A stretch of DNA of 64,000 bases from Lytechinus variegatus (GCF_018143015.1 NC_054741.1:45720092-45784091), one strand, 5' to 3'. Counted from the first letter of the stretch, positions 21,413-34,719 are shown. Program-made: numbers and translations. Notes: generated by a model from the sequence alone, not told the origin.

Positions 21413-24400
21413 TCATCTTGTTTGATGACTTGAAGGTGGTCTCTTCGACGCTGATAAAGATTTCTTTGGTCTTGATGGAAGACTATCCACAGGGAAAGGA
21501 GCTCCAAAGTTTTCACACACTTGTTTTAATGCCTTATCATATTCCTGGTTCAGTCGAGCCGACTGCTGGAGAGCAAATTTGAGGTCCTCAATCTCTTCAA
21601 AGAAATTCTGAATAAATTAATTGAAAGTTAATGACAAACGTGAAAAGCAAAGATCTGATATATTTTAGAAATTCTGAAATAAATTGATTCAAATAGACTC
21701 GAGTGCGATGGTGCAAGATTTCACCGAATGCAAACTGTTGCACCACTGTACACATTAGAATATTCCCTATTTGTGTTGTGCAACACCTCAGAAGTTAGCA
21801 AAAATATGAATAATAATTGATATTTTCATATGTTAAAATCTATGAAAATAAAGAATTATTGAGAGCAAAATCCCTCAACTGCACATCAGGGTCCTGTTTT
21901 ATAAAGAGTTGCAAATGTTATAACTTTGCCATTATGGCAACTGCCATGGCAACAAGGCTCAGCAGCCAATCATAATCAAGGCTACCATGGTAGTTGCCAT
22001 AATGGGAAAGTTACAACAGTTGTAAGTCCTTTATGAAATGGGACCCTGACCTGCAGCAGCAACTATATATTTAGCCAGTAAGCCCTACACGAATTGAACC
22101 TGCGTTTACTAAGTGCAATGCATTGATACATGATTTTTTTATATTGATGCAATGGTACATTATGGATGATACAATTTGGATTGTATGTGTACAATGGTAC
22201 TACATGTAGTGTTCGACATTCAGAGTCTACCATTTGCTCACATACATCAAGTAAGCATTGTACAATAAAATAAAGATCTGACATTCTTTTCAATAACTGG
22301 TATCTGCATATTACAAGTGAAAATGAAAATTTTTATTTAACTACCGGTAGTCATTTTTGTCTCACCCACCAGAGGTGAAGGCAAGACTATAAACATTATG
22401 ACACATAACTTTGCAACAATAAATCACTTTTTAACCAAACTTGGACTGTAGATGTACTTAGGGGACTTGCATGTTATGATGCAGTCAAAGGTCATGTTGA
22501 GGACATCATTATAGTTTACATGTACATGCAAGACTCTCATATAGTCCAGGATAGAAGAGGCGTTACCTTGTTTTTTTATATATACAATATTTTTTGATGG
22601 TTTCTTGTCAATTCGAGGGTGCTGATTACGAATCTGAATGATGCCACTCGTGTAACCTTGAGCATTTTCCGCAAATTGGCAAAATCCAATATGGCCGCCA
22701 AAATATGCAAATTACCCATAAAAATCCTAAAATTGTCCGCACATTAGCTACGAAATGCATGAAATTGTGTGGCAGGAGTGAGATACTCCCTGAAAAAACA
22801 ATTTTGACAAAATATTTATTTTCCTCATATTTAAAATGGCCGCCATAGTCCATTGTATACTATATTATGTACGATATGAATATGGAAAACTAGCTTTCAC
22901 AAAAGTGAGCACTAAACCGCAAAGAAATCGCGATGTATGAACGAAGTGATATATGCAAATCATTATTACTAAAGAGATATACCATTTATTATATCATAAA
23001 TGGGAATATTTCTGTATTTTGATATCTAAAATGGCCGCCACTGGCCCAAACAGTATTACGTACAATGGCAATGGGGGCCAAAAAATTCACAAGAGTGATC
23101 ACTAAAATGCATATTATTAAGATTAAACGAGTGGAATACTGACTAAAAACATAATTGTTAACGAAATATATTATCAATATGCCATGTATGTGATGAATGT
23201 TGTATTTAGATATTCAAAATGGCTGCCAAAGGCCCTAAAAGCATTATGCACAATGAGAAAGAGGGGCAAAAAAATCACAAGAGTGATCACTAAAATGCAT
23301 ATATATGTGATAAATTCATGGGATACTGTTTAAAAACGTATTTTCTAACGAAATACATCATTCAGGTTTAAAGTTTGTGTTAAATACTGTATTTTTACTT
23401 TCAAAATGGCCGCCAGAGACATTAACAGTCTTATGCACAATGCAAAGTGGGAAACCAATATTCAAAAGAGTGAGCACCATAAATGCAGATATTAGTGATC
23501 TATGAGTAAAATATTGTCTGAAAGCATAATTTCTATTAAGAGATATCATTTATTATGCCAGACAGGTGATAGATACTGTTATTGGAAAGTCAAAATGGCC
23601 GCTACAGGCCCTACGATATTATACACAATGTGAATGGGAACAAATTATTTCAGCATAATTTGGCTTTGCTTGGCCAATTGGGGATGTATGAGTGAAATAT
23701 CGTCTGAAAACATGATTTATGACAAAATATATCATCTCTTATGTAATTTATGTGATAAATACTGTATTTCAACATACAAAATGGCTGCCATATGCCCTCT
23801 TTGTGAACATTATTTGTCTACACTAAAATTGTATATTATACGATAAGGGCTTATGTTGGCCATTTTCAATTTCAAAATGCAGTGTTTATCACCTTACATA
23901 CACAACATTATGATATATCTCGTTAGAAACCATGTGTTAGACAATATTTCACCCTTGCATTAGAATTCACAATAATAGGCAATATTTAGAGTCAAACAAA
24001 GCCAAATTCTGTCAAAATTATATGTCTAATGTTACAATGTACATAATACTTTTAGGACCTATTGCAGCCATTTTGGATTTCAAAGTACAGCATTCATAAC
24101 CTCCACAACCAATATGTGATGTATTTAGTTAGAAATCATGTTTAAGACAATATTTTTACTCGTATATCACAGTCAATATGTATTTCATGATTCTCACTCT
24201 TGTGAATTTTTGGCCCCCATTGCCATTGTACGCAATACTGTTTGGGCCAGTGGCGGCCATTTTAGACATCAAAATGCAGAAATGTTCCCATTTATGACAT
24301 AATAAATGATATATCTCGTTAGTAGTGATGATTTGCATAATATTACTTCGTTCATATATCGCGATTTTTTGCGGTTTAGTGCTCATTTTTGTAAAAATTA

Positions 24401-27400
24401 GTTTTCCCTATTCATATTGTACATAATAGAGTATACAATGGACTATGGCGGCCATTTTGAATATCAGGAAAATAAATATTTTGTCAAAAATTATTTTTTT
24501 CAGAGTGTATTTTACTCCTGCCATACGCTTCCATGCATTTCATAGCCAATGTGCGGACAATTTTAGGATTTTTATGGGTAATTTGCATATTTTGGCGGCC
24601 ATATTGGATTTTGCCAATTTGCGGAAAATGCTCAAGGTTACACGAGTGGCATCATCCAGATTCGTAATCAGCACCCTCGAATTGACAAGAAACCATAAAA
24701 AAATATTGTATATATAAAAAACCAAGGTTTGGTCAAGTTTCTATGGGGCCTATCCTGGACTAATATCTTAAGACACATAACTCCGCAATCATAAGTCACT
24801 TTTCACATAAACTTGAGTTGTAGAGGTACTTTGGTGACCTGCATATTAAGCTGCAGTCGGAGGTCTCATGGTAAGGTCAAAGGTCATTTTCAGGACTCTT
24901 ATGACTCAACTCCGCAACTAAAAGTCACCTTTAAACCAAATCGGAGACCTGCATGTTATACTGCATTCGGAGGTCACATGGTATGGTCAAAGATAATTTT
25001 CAGGTCAACGTTAAAGTTTACGTGCAAGACTCTCTTGTGACAAATGTTATTCCATCCCAGTCCTTTCACAATGAAGTTTTGATACAATTCTGTTGCGTGC
25101 CATCGCAAATCCCAATATTTCTAGTTATTTTTACAAGTGGATGAGACACAACATAGCTTATGCCTTATTTTAAATTGCACACTTGTCGACCAAACAGTCA
25201 AGAAAAGCATACAAATGATTCAGAAACATGTTTTCACCAGTTTCCCACAGAAGCTTTCACATGGTGAACAAAAGATTTAATGCATGGCTGATCGTCAACA
25301 AAACAGAGTGTCGAGAGAGTTTGAAAGCCAGCCTGGAGAACCTCTTCATTTTATGAAATTATTGAAATTCAAGCCTTATTTCAAATGACCAGAACTTTGT
25401 TATTTCGTGACCAATATTTGTAATTTAGGTATCAAATTAAAGAGGAGATATTGAACTTTTCAAAAATGTGGTTTTCTTTTTGAAACCCAGATACCCCCCG
25501 CCAAATGAGTTTTTGATATCCTTTCTTCAAATTGCATTTGCTCACTCATGCGTGAATGAGAAATAATCTAAGTAATATCAGATGAAAGAGGAGATCTAAG
25601 CTTTAAATTGGTCGGTCATTTGTCTATTTTATTTATGATTAAGTAATGATAAATGATCGCTAAATCTCGGTTTCGTTTTTTTCTGGGACGCACTGTATAT
25701 ATATCATTTTGAATAACTCAGAACTGAATCTTCAAGATATGTACATTGTATTATTTTGTTTTGTTTATTCTGTGTAAATAATTAAATAGCAAAAACAATC
25801 TAATCAAAATTTTCTTTGTTATTTGTTCGGTATTCAATATCGTAACATAACATCTTCTAAGTCAAATGCAAAGAGATTTCTATTGTCCCAAGAGATTCAA
25901 CTAATCACCTGTAGTTATGAATGCACATGCATTTTCAGTGGAATGATTCCACAAATCAAATTTACATCGATTGACCTTACCTCATCTAGAGCACCTAGTT
26001 CTTTTTTCAGCTTGTGTTTGTCTTTCTTCAGTCGATCTCTTTCTCTTCTGACAGTTTCAAGCTCTGTATTAAGCCAAAAAGGAAATGAGAAAGAAGTGAA
26101 ATAAATAGGACGAGAAAGGATAGGAGACGATCATGCATCTCAACATGTCCTGTTTGCATGCAGACGTTCTTACAGGTACATGATATTAGAGTACCCCATG
26201 GCCCCCCTAATACAAAGGTGGGCTACATTTAGCCTAGAGCTGAATTTAGCCTGCCTTCATGAATTCAGGGCCCATACAGCCTCTGCCTTTTCATATGATC
26301 TGTGCCATCCATATTATACAGAGCACAAAAAGTTGCTTAACTTTTTCTGAACATGAACACAACTTTGGAGCATTTTATGAAGAGTTTTTATCAGTGATTT
26401 CTCAGCAAATCAGATGCAAGGATTTTCAGTAGCTTATAACATATAGGTTGTGACATGGATTTATATTTAGATCAATGAAATGCTGTATGCACCTTGAGAA
26501 TAATTATCTGGGGAGTAAGATTGTCTGCTGCGGCTCCTCATTCTCCTGTGTCCAGGCGTAGTCCGGGATCTATTCTGGGCATGGTCCCTTGGAGTGCTCC
26601 ATCCATGTGGGGTGTATCGCTGGGTCTGGCCTTCAAGCAGACGAACGCGCTCATTAGCTGATGAGAGAAGTTTCTCCAGCTCTTGTATACGAAGCTGTAA
26701 CACAATATTGGGAGCATGTTAAAGTTTATACAACAGTAAATAGGAAAAGTCATGAGAGGGCAGCTACAAAAATAACCGTTCTATCCCCTGTCTAAGGTTT
26801 TGGTAAAAGGTAAAGCAATATTGACTGGCCTTGGGGCGATACGACATATATCGCCCAAACTAGATTTATATCAATTTAGTGAGGGCAATATATATGTCAT
26901 TTCACCCCCAGGCAGTCAATATTGCTATTATTAACCAAATCAAACATCTAGAGCAAAAATCGTTAAAATTTAGATATTTCAAAGTTTAAAAATGAGGATC
27001 TAGTTTGTCCCCTTCAGCAGACTGGGCCTCTGAAGTTTACCATTGTGATGTAATTGAAATGATGCATCCCTGGCTTAGGGATGCAGTATCCAGGTTGTCT
27101 CAACTTGATTAACATTGTGACGTATAGCACTGCGCGGTTCAAGGACGCGTACAAAAACGTGTAGAATACCCGGATGTTAGCGCTGCCTTTTATTTGCCTG
27201 CTGAATTTCCACGAATTTTGTCATTGACTTTTCTGAGTGGGCAATAAATTGGGCCCGTGGATACACAATTAGAAACTTATTGACCGACCATTTGATCCCA
27301 GTCTTATAAAGCAGGCAACAATGTATCAAAGTTGCCCTGCTCAGATGTCTGATACAGGTAATAATAAATTATATTGGCCCATCATACTTAACAAGTGGAG

Positions 27401-29635
27401 TGCTTCTGGCAGTCTCGCCTGCATTACGCCATTCAATAGAGCAGCAGTGCTGACTTTGAAAAACAACTAATTTATTTAAAAAAAAACACAATTCATATGA
27501 TAATAAAATACTAAGTTCATTGACCCTATATGACCTTTGACATTGGTCATGCGACTTAAAACTCAGGCAGGGTATTCAGTAATACTTGATTACTCTTAGG
27601 TCTAAGTTTCATGAACTAGGCCCATATATTTTCTAAGTATCTGACATTTCAAAATTTAACCTTTGGTTAAGATTTTGATGTTGATTCCCCCAATATGATG
27701 TAAGTTCATTGACCCTAAATGACCTTTGACCTTGGTCATGTGACATCAATCTCTGGTAGGATGTTTAGTAATACTTGATAACCATTATGTTTCATGAATT
27801 AGGACCAAACACAATGATGACATTTCAAAAACTTAACCTTCGGTTAAGATTTGGTGTTGGCGACGCCGCCATCAGAAAAAGCAAAGCCTCTAGTCTTGCT
27901 CTGCTATGCAGGCGAGACAAAAATGAATGTTATAAAAGAGTAGTGATTAATTTGGAGGTCCATCAGATTCTATGCCCTTCTTAGTAGTTAGTATATAATG
28001 TTTTTAAAAAACTTGCCTAAGCTAACATCAAGATGTTTAATATTAATCATGTGTGACACACCTTCAATGTTTCAATATTTTAGGGCACAGATATATAATG
28101 CAGTACAAATGATAAAATATAACAAGTGGAATGCCTCTGGCCGTCTCACCTGCATCACGCGGTTCAATATAGCAGCAGTGCTGACTTTGAATACTACTCT
28201 AACTCACACAAGATGTTCAGTGATACATGGTTACTCTTATGTCCACTTTTTATGAACGAGACCAATAAACTTACAGAGATATGATGGTTATTCAACAAAA
28301 AACCCCAACATAGCCAAAGTTCATTGACCTTACATGACCTTTGACCTTGATCATGTGACCTGAAACTCGCACAGGATGTTCAGTGATACTTGATTACTCT
28401 TATGTACAAGTTTCATGAATCAGATCCATAAACTTTCAAAGTTATGATGGGAATTCAACAGATATCCCCAATTCGGCCAAAGTTCATTGACCCTAAATGA
28501 CCTTTGACCTTGGTCATGTGACGTGAAACTCATGCAGGATGTTCAGTGATACTTGATTAACCTTATGTCCAAGTTTCATGAAATAGGTCTATATATTTTC
28601 TAAGTTATGATGACATTTCAAAAACTTAACCTCAGGTTAAGATTTCGATGTTGATTCCTCCAACATGGTCTAAGTTCATTGACCCTAAATGACCTTTGAC
28701 CTTGGTCATGTGACATGAAACTCTAATAGGATGTTCAGTAATACTTGATTAACCTTATGGCCAAGTTTCATGAACTAGGTCCATATACTTTCTAAGTTAT
28801 GATGTCATTTCAAAAACTTAACCTCAGGTTAAGATTTGATGTTGACGCCGCCGCCGTCGCCGCCGCCGTCGCCGTCGGAAAAGCGGCGCCTATAGTCTCA
28901 CTTGCTTCGCAGGTGAGACAAAAACGGGGACCAAAAAATATTGAAGGCTTATGAGAGGAGAATTTAGGCCAATTTATAGAGCATCCAAGGCCATGGATTG
29001 GTGCCCTTGAATCGATTTAAGTCTTACAATTCTACCAAGGTTTGCTAAACAAAATATTACATATATCTTGTTTATGGATCAGATATTTCTGAAGTAAATT
29101 TAAATTATGTAGTCCAAAGAGATAATTCAATGACAACTGTTTTACTCAGTGGGTCGTATTTGGAACTCTCTTTTTTATTCAATCATGCCCGATGAAAAAT
29201 TCCTTTAAAAGGCAAGTAAAAAATTCCCTTTTTTTCTAAATACTGGTATGAAACACAAGGCTGATGTGAAATGTATGTTGCATTTAAACTGCATGGTTAC
29301 ATAATGTACCACCACATATTTGATAATTTTTTTTGTTTGTGATTATTATTATACAAAATACCTTTATAGCAACAAGTCTTTTTTTTCAGAACATGATAAT
29401 ATATCTTGTATTTTACAGTGTTTGTCCTCTCTTCATATTACTCTCTTTTTTAGTTCTCTCCTTCCCCCTGCAATTCTCACCACCCCTCACTTTCTCTAGC
29501 TCTCCTTCTGTACTTTAATTTGATGTTCACATCATTGATTGTATTCTATTTTTTTTTAATTATGATCCATCCACTCGTGTATACATATTATCTGAATGAT
29601 TAAATACCAATGAAAAATGCTAAGTAATATTAACA

Positions 29636-29708
<73 letters not shown>

Positions 29709-32700
29709 TAAAATAAAATCAGTCATTATATAAACACATAGCATTTCCTTCATTAAAAACATTAATTTTTCCTACACAATCAAAATATTTATTTTGAGCA
29801 CATGTTATAAATACTAGTCCATTTTGGGGGATAATTAATGTATTCCATACTCACATTTAGGGATGCAACTGTTTCAATGTGTTTAGTGTTGGCTCGGACC
29901 TCTCTCTCGTACCTCCTCATCAAGCTTTTATGATTCTTCATCAAACTAAGAAACATAAATTAGAATACAAGGACAGAAAACAATTACATACTGCCCCAAA
30001 TTATTCCATTCATTGCATATAGACCTACATGTACAAAATTAGATTTTAAAAACCTTTAAGATATTGATTTTAATCACTTATATTCTCTACATGATACCTT
30101 TCAATCAAAGCAAGTGTTGGTCTATATAGTTCAGAAGACAGCCCCATAGGCCATGTACATAACCTGGAAAAGTTATTATACAAGGTTTTATGGTTGATTT
30201 GTGTTCTAGATGGGTTTTGAAGTAAATTTAGCTCGGTTGCCACCTTGGCAACCTTGGCAATTTTCAATTTAGCATAATTAACATATTCATGTAATTAGCA
30301 TACTTTAACATGTAATATGCTACTAATCTTTAACCAAAAAGACTTAACAAATAAAAAATACAGTTTTTCTAAGGGTTTCTGTGACAAAAAAAATCATTCA
30401 TGACCTTAGTTTTTATTTTTAAGTAAAGTAATCATCATAATTAGCATAATGAGCTAATCAGCATGAGTGTAATATATAGACTTATTTGTGAATGCGTAAA
30501 ACCATGATAATAAATTCGGTGAAGGGTTTTTCTTGATGAGGAATTCATTTATGACACTGGATTTCAATTTTAACAAATTTACTTATTATAAATTTGGTGT
30601 CTTAAATGAATTCCTCATCACAAAACCTTAAGAGCTGTATTATTCATGTTTACTGGTTTACTAGATAAAAACAGTGACAAAGAAATCTTGATAAAAAGGA
30701 AAATCATGGACATAAATTCCTTGTCATAGAAAACCTTAAAAGAGCTGTATTATCTATGTTTTGGTGATTTCTGGTACATTCACAAAAGGTCTATATATTA
30801 CACTTATTCTTATTAGAGCTATGTAAATTATGCTGATTACGATGATTACTTTACATAAAAATGAAAAAAAAATTAGGTCATGAAACTCATTAATTCCTTG
30901 TCACAAGGAACCTTAGAAAAACTGTATTACTTATGTTTTCAGTCTTCCTTGTTTAAGATTAGTTGCATTTTACATATATAAATAATAAAGAATGCAAATT
31001 ACATGATTATGCTAAATATGCTAATTAAAACTAGCACATCAATGATATGGAGCTCATCTGGCATCTCGCAACAAAATTTAACACAATTTTTAATTTCAGC
31101 CCAGTTGACACTGTAGGGAATTATATTGGTGACACAAAATGAGGAAATCTATCCATCTATCTATCTGTATGTAATACCTACATTTGTATCTATAAATCTA
31201 ATATCTATTCATCTGTTTAAATATGTCTGTCTATCGACCTACAGGTGTACCTATTTATCTATCTACTACTATCTATCTCTCTATCTATGTTATATTCACC
31301 TTATGAATATTCATGATGATGTGCATATAACTATTTTTTATTTTTTACTGGAAAAACTTCAGATTATTTTGCTGTTATTTTTTTATTGCTTATTGTTACC
31401 TCCCCCCCAAAAAAAAAACAATCAAACTTGTGCAAAGTACACAATCACAACATAATTAATGAGAGCCATTTTTTGAGACTCCAGAGCCATTTTTATGACT
31501 AACAAAAGAGAAGGAAATATCATTTGTATTAGTTTGATATATTTTTATACTGGTCATGTCGGACCAGTAAATCTGTCTATTTCTGAAAGTTACTGGCCCG
31601 ACAAGACAGAATTTTTTTCGCGCGCTGGCTTATCCATCCAATATATATTCATCCATTTAAATATGTCTGTCCATCTATCTGTCTGTTGGTGTGTCTATCT
31701 GTGAATCTATGTGTCTATCAAATATCACCATATCATCATCATCACCATAATCATCATCATCATAATCATTTTCATCAGCATCATAATCATCACCATCAAA
31801 ATTGTCATCATCATGGTTTTTATCCTTATTATCAAGACTATCCTCACAATGACCATCATTGCCATGGTCAAAATTCATTCTCATTCTGATTACTATGATG
31901 ATCATCAAGGAGTTTATATGTAAAAATATCATTTCATATTCGTTGCTCAAGAAAACTGAGACAACAGACTATCTATCTATAAATCTAACTTTTTATCAAA
32001 CTTTATATCTGTCTATTTATCTATCTTGAAGTTTTTGTCATTCTACCTACCGGTTTTTATAAATAATTTCATATAAGTTTAAGAAAACTGAGACGACAGA
32101 CCACCTATTTTGTCCACATGATGAACTAAAATCAAGTTCTGTTTTCAGTTTGTAAATCTTATTTATAGAGCTTTCTCCATATATCTACAAGACTACATTT
32201 AATGCAGATCTATGCAATATTTCTGTTAATATTTGTAGCACTTTTGAGAAAGCAATGAGCCAATAGTGACTTAAAAGAGCTTTATAAAAGATATGTTTAA
32301 TCAACAAATTGTGACTTTAACTGCATTCTTATTTCTTTTTGTTGTTAAAAGCATCAGTTGTTTGATAACAAGAAGGAATAACAATTACCGGTAGACGTAA
32401 AATCTTTTTACAAAATATTAATCTTCCATTTGACACAGCAGAAGTAGTTCATGTGAAGAGAAAAGTAGAATTACCAACAACCCATTACTACTTGCTTATT
32501 TTCTAAAAACTGTCTTCTTAAAGCACTTTTGGATTTTGACATAAAAACAAGAACTTTGCTTTACTATCGACAATGACAAATTTCACAGGGAAACTTAAAT
32601 TGTAAGTAAGTCCACGTAAAGTGGAGAAGGGGTCCAAGTGTTAACTCTTATACATGTAGGCTCCATGTGCATCTTTGGTTTTGCAAAATTAACCTGATTT

Positions 32701-33295
32701 TATTGACTAGAAGGCATTATTCATGTTTTGACGATACAAAGTTGACAAAATCTTTTTCTTTTGAGTAAGAAAAAACAAAAAAATTCAATCATTTGTACAT
32801 GTTTTGATGGAAATGATTGAAATCAATGATTTTTTTTCAAATCCGCCAACCCTGAAGTATAGCGATGAAAGGAAAAGTAATTATGCCCATATTCTTAATT
32901 TTCATTTCAGCGGTACAAGCTTTAGTCCAGTTGATGATAAAGGGGGAGGGTATTCATGTTTAAAAAAAAGAAAGAAATTATCAAATTTATTTATTTTGAG
33001 GAAGATGCAATTTACATAGATCATGTAGGAAACTGCAGATTTGATACCTTTCAATAGTCTTCTGACTATTATCCTCTTGGGTCTTTGTTTGGGGAGGGGG
33101 TTGTTTAATTACACGCCATGATCCCCTAGGGTTGAGCTCAGTCTGGACCCCGACATGTCTGATCTTACAGTGTTCCCTCAGTAGATTCTCAATTTTGATC
33201 TGCTCGTTGATCGAGGAAAGTTCTTTTTCGAGGGCATCATTACGCTTCTTCAACTTTTTCAGCCGATGCATTAACTTCTCATTCAAATCTGTCAA
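21413..33295 (-). CDS. Coiled-coil centrosomal-type protein with CEP290-like C-terminus (3' exons only)
   Basis: Five exons in transcript order: 33295-33048, 29945-29855, 26694-26493, 26063-25981, 21607-21413. Phases agree at every junction (0, 2, 0, 1, 0, 0) and the sum is 272 codons plus TGA. The first exon is a Lys/Glu-rich coiled coil (LTDLNEKLMHRLKKLKKR), then a VGVQTELNPRGSWRVI stretch; the second reads LMKNHKSLMRRYEREV; the third has a heptad start, then an Arg/Ser-rich linker; the fourth is coiled coil (RERDRLKKDKHKLKKELG); the last begins NFFEEIEDLKFALQQS and ends in a basic Ser/Pro tail. From memory, human CEP290 ends LKKEL...DPSFFEEIEDLKYNY and then a short tail, which matches the last two exons. 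The upstream exons do not obviously follow CEP290, and about 5 kb to the divergent neighbour cannot hold the usual 2,400 residues, so this may be a shorter relative, another centrosomal protein, or an assembly join. The donor of the 26493 exon (GTGCAT) is weak. Confidence 0.75.
21887..22050. mobile_element. Fold-back MITE 'CAGGGTCC'
   Basis: About 160 bases that fold end to end: CAGGGTCCTGTTTTATAAAG on the left, CTTTATGAAATGGGACCCTG on the right, with CCATTATGGCAACTGCCATGG inside. Intact reference copy for the interrupted one at 53530. Confidence 0.9.
22360..25150 (+). mobile_element. GTCTCRCCCACCAGAGG-family repeat, split by a 2.2-kb insertion
   Basis: Left piece 22360-22541 begins GTCTCACCCACCAGAGGTGA and ends in ACATGCAAGACTCTC; right piece 24763-25150 resumes with AAGACACATAACTCCGCAA and ends GTGGATGAGACACAA. 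The uninterrupted copy at 44906-45552 runs from ...GCAAGACTCTCTTATGACAC straight on, showing that the block between is an insertion. Confidence 0.85.
22542..24762. mobile_element. 2.2-kb fold-back element with ~187-bp internal repeats
   Basis: Ends TAGTCCAGGATAG and CTATCCTGGACTA are inverted, and the arms remain complementary through CAATTCGAGGGTGCTGATTA and GCGGAAAATGCTCAAGGTTA up to a centre near 23640. Each arm holds about five to six diverged ~187-base units with AAAATGGCCGCCA (22835, 23026, 23214, 23400, 23593; inverted at 23860, 24063, 24247, 24446). The flanks offer a TA or ATA target duplication. No transposase-like frame. It lies in an intron of the coiled-coil gene. Confidence 0.88.
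26800..26940. mobile_element. Small fold-back element
   Basis: GGTAAAGCAATATTGACTGG...GGGGCGATACGACATATATCG pairs with ...CAATATATATGTCATTTCACCCCCAGGCAGTCAATATTGCT. About 55 bases per arm, intronic. Confidence 0.8.
27395..27920 (-). mobile_element. GTCTCACCTG-family repeat, copy D
   Basis: Inverted copy: starts ACAAGTGGAGTGCTTCTGGC and ends GCAGGCGAGACAAAAAT. It is shortened, with two internal units in place of four or more, and diverged. Confidence 0.88.
28121..28924 (-). mobile_element. GTCTCACCTG-family repeat, copy E
   Basis: Inverted full copy from ACAAGTGGAATGCCTCTGGC to CGCAGGTGAGACAAAAAC. It carries several TGACCTTTGACCTTGGTCAT cores and a (CCGCCGTCG) GC-rich end. Lies about 200 bases from copy D in the same orientation. 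Confidence 0.93.
29638..29705. repeat. (TA)n microsatellite, about 68 bases
   Basis: Uninterrupted TA dinucleotide tract in an intron, 150 bases from exon 29855-29945. Confidence 0.98.
30165..31040 (-). repeat. AT-rich repeat with TTAATTAG units, copy 2
   Basis: Inverted relative of 17645-18300: GGTTGCCACCTTGGCAACC, the TTTTGAAGTAAATTTAGCTC stretch and several units with GAATTCCTCATCACAAAACC and TGTATTATCTATGTTTTGG. Confidence 0.8.
31140..32070. repeat. Degenerate microsatellite field
   Basis: Interrupted (ATCT)n at 31143-31290 and 31660-31715, (ATC)n at 31730-31800 and more (ATCT)n to 32030. AGAAAACTGAGAC(A/G)ACAGAC is repeated near 31950 and 32080, so a ~130-base unit was also duplicated. 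Confidence 0.85.
32071..33047. other. Intron sequence, no gene seen
   Basis: Intron of the coiled-coil gene between exons 29945 and 33048. AT-rich, without recognised elements. Confidence 0.5.
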
Positions 33296-33974
33296 CTGCA
33301 AAGTAAATACCAAAATATGAGCACATATGTTAGGCCTGTTGTGTACTTGTGTAATTGAATTAAAGCTCCTCAATAAAAGTCATTTGCATCTTTCATGAAG
33401 GAATATGTCGAGCATAGATATTCTAGTTACCAAATTGAATCTGGTAGATTAACGTGCAACTGCACTTCTTTCTCTTTCAAATGTATTAATTTTCTTCCAA
33501 TGTTCATGCAATATTTGTCTTTAAAAACAAAGTAATGTTTATTTTTAACGAAAGTAAGAAATTGTGGGAAAATGTGCTTATCAATAAAGTTCATATAATT
33601 TTTCAATATTCCTCAAAAAAATAAAGTAAATATTGATAAAATATAAATTCCCTGAAGGCAAATATCATCGGCAGTCATCCAAACCTTCGCACTAGTCAAT
33701 TTTGGTTGAAAAATCAATTTTGAGATTTTTGCAGAAAATCAAAGTACAAGTCCTACTCTATTCATAACTAAATTTCTAGGCAGCAATTCATTTTATTTTT
33801 TGAGATATGAGAGGATTTTCATGGCAATGCCATTTAAAATGCGCAAATCCAAATCCAATAGGAAACGTGTACTGGAAGTTCAACACAGCGATAGGATGTT
33901 TTGACTGAACGCGATATCAATGCTCAAGGTCAGCCAAAACATCCTATTGGTCGACTCGCCGCCTCAGACTCTCT

Positions 33975-34550
33975 GGCCTGAATTCACAAAGGTGGTTTTG
34001 AAAACCTGCGGTTGAATCCATGATTTATTTTATGCAGAATTCCTATAATATATAAATTACGCTTAATTTAGGGCATATCGGGCGCGCTTATAAAAAAACG
34101 TCTAATGCTGATACGCGCTTCTGTCACAGTGTGCCAAATTGACGCCTGTTAGTGTTACCATGGTCAGATACACTATTTTATTTTATTCATGAGTACAAAG
34201 CAGTTAATTGTACCTCTCTACACATTTTGAAACAAGAGGTACAAAAGACCCATGGTGGTTGTTTTTACTTGCACGCTGCACTTCACCAGTACGACAATAC
34301 ACCAGATGGTGGACTGTACTGTTTCCAGAAGAGCTTTAAGTTTAGTCCACTGGCACTGTTTGAATTGAAGAGTTAAGTATTAAGAGTGGACTCATAAATA
34401 AAAACATTTGACTCATGAATAAAACCACATCTTATAATATACGCGGTAAAGCGTTAAAAAAATCTGCATAAACCATGGCATGGAGTGATGGACTCAACTG
34501 TCTCAACCAGGCCGTGCATGGGTTTTCAAAACCACCTGTGAATTCAGGCC
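33975..34550. mobile_element. Fold-back MITE 'GGCCTGAATTCACA', TSD TCTCT
   Basis: Inverted ends GGCCTGAATTCACA(AA)GGTGGTTTTGAAAACC at both sides, with TCTCT directly repeated at 33970-33974 and 34551-34555. ~575 bases, no transposase. Confidence 0.9.
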
Positions 34551-34719
34551 TCTCTGTCTTGGCTGCAGTCACTGTGCAGTGCAGTGAGTGTGAGATACCA
34601 ATTACCTGTGTGCAAGAATGGATGGATGGAATAGCCATTGTCATATCCATGCAAAATCTTGCTGATCACTCTACACTAGTCTATACCGGTACATGTCCAT
34701 GTCTGACTCTGAGTCGATC

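Noticed and set aside
29556-29762. Open frame with a long IYIYIY run
   Set aside because: Translation of the (TA)n tract.
31675-31950. Open frames rich in Asp or His (DDDYGDDDD, HHHHHNHHHH)
   Set aside because: Translation of an (ATC)n microsatellite; no splice pattern or family.
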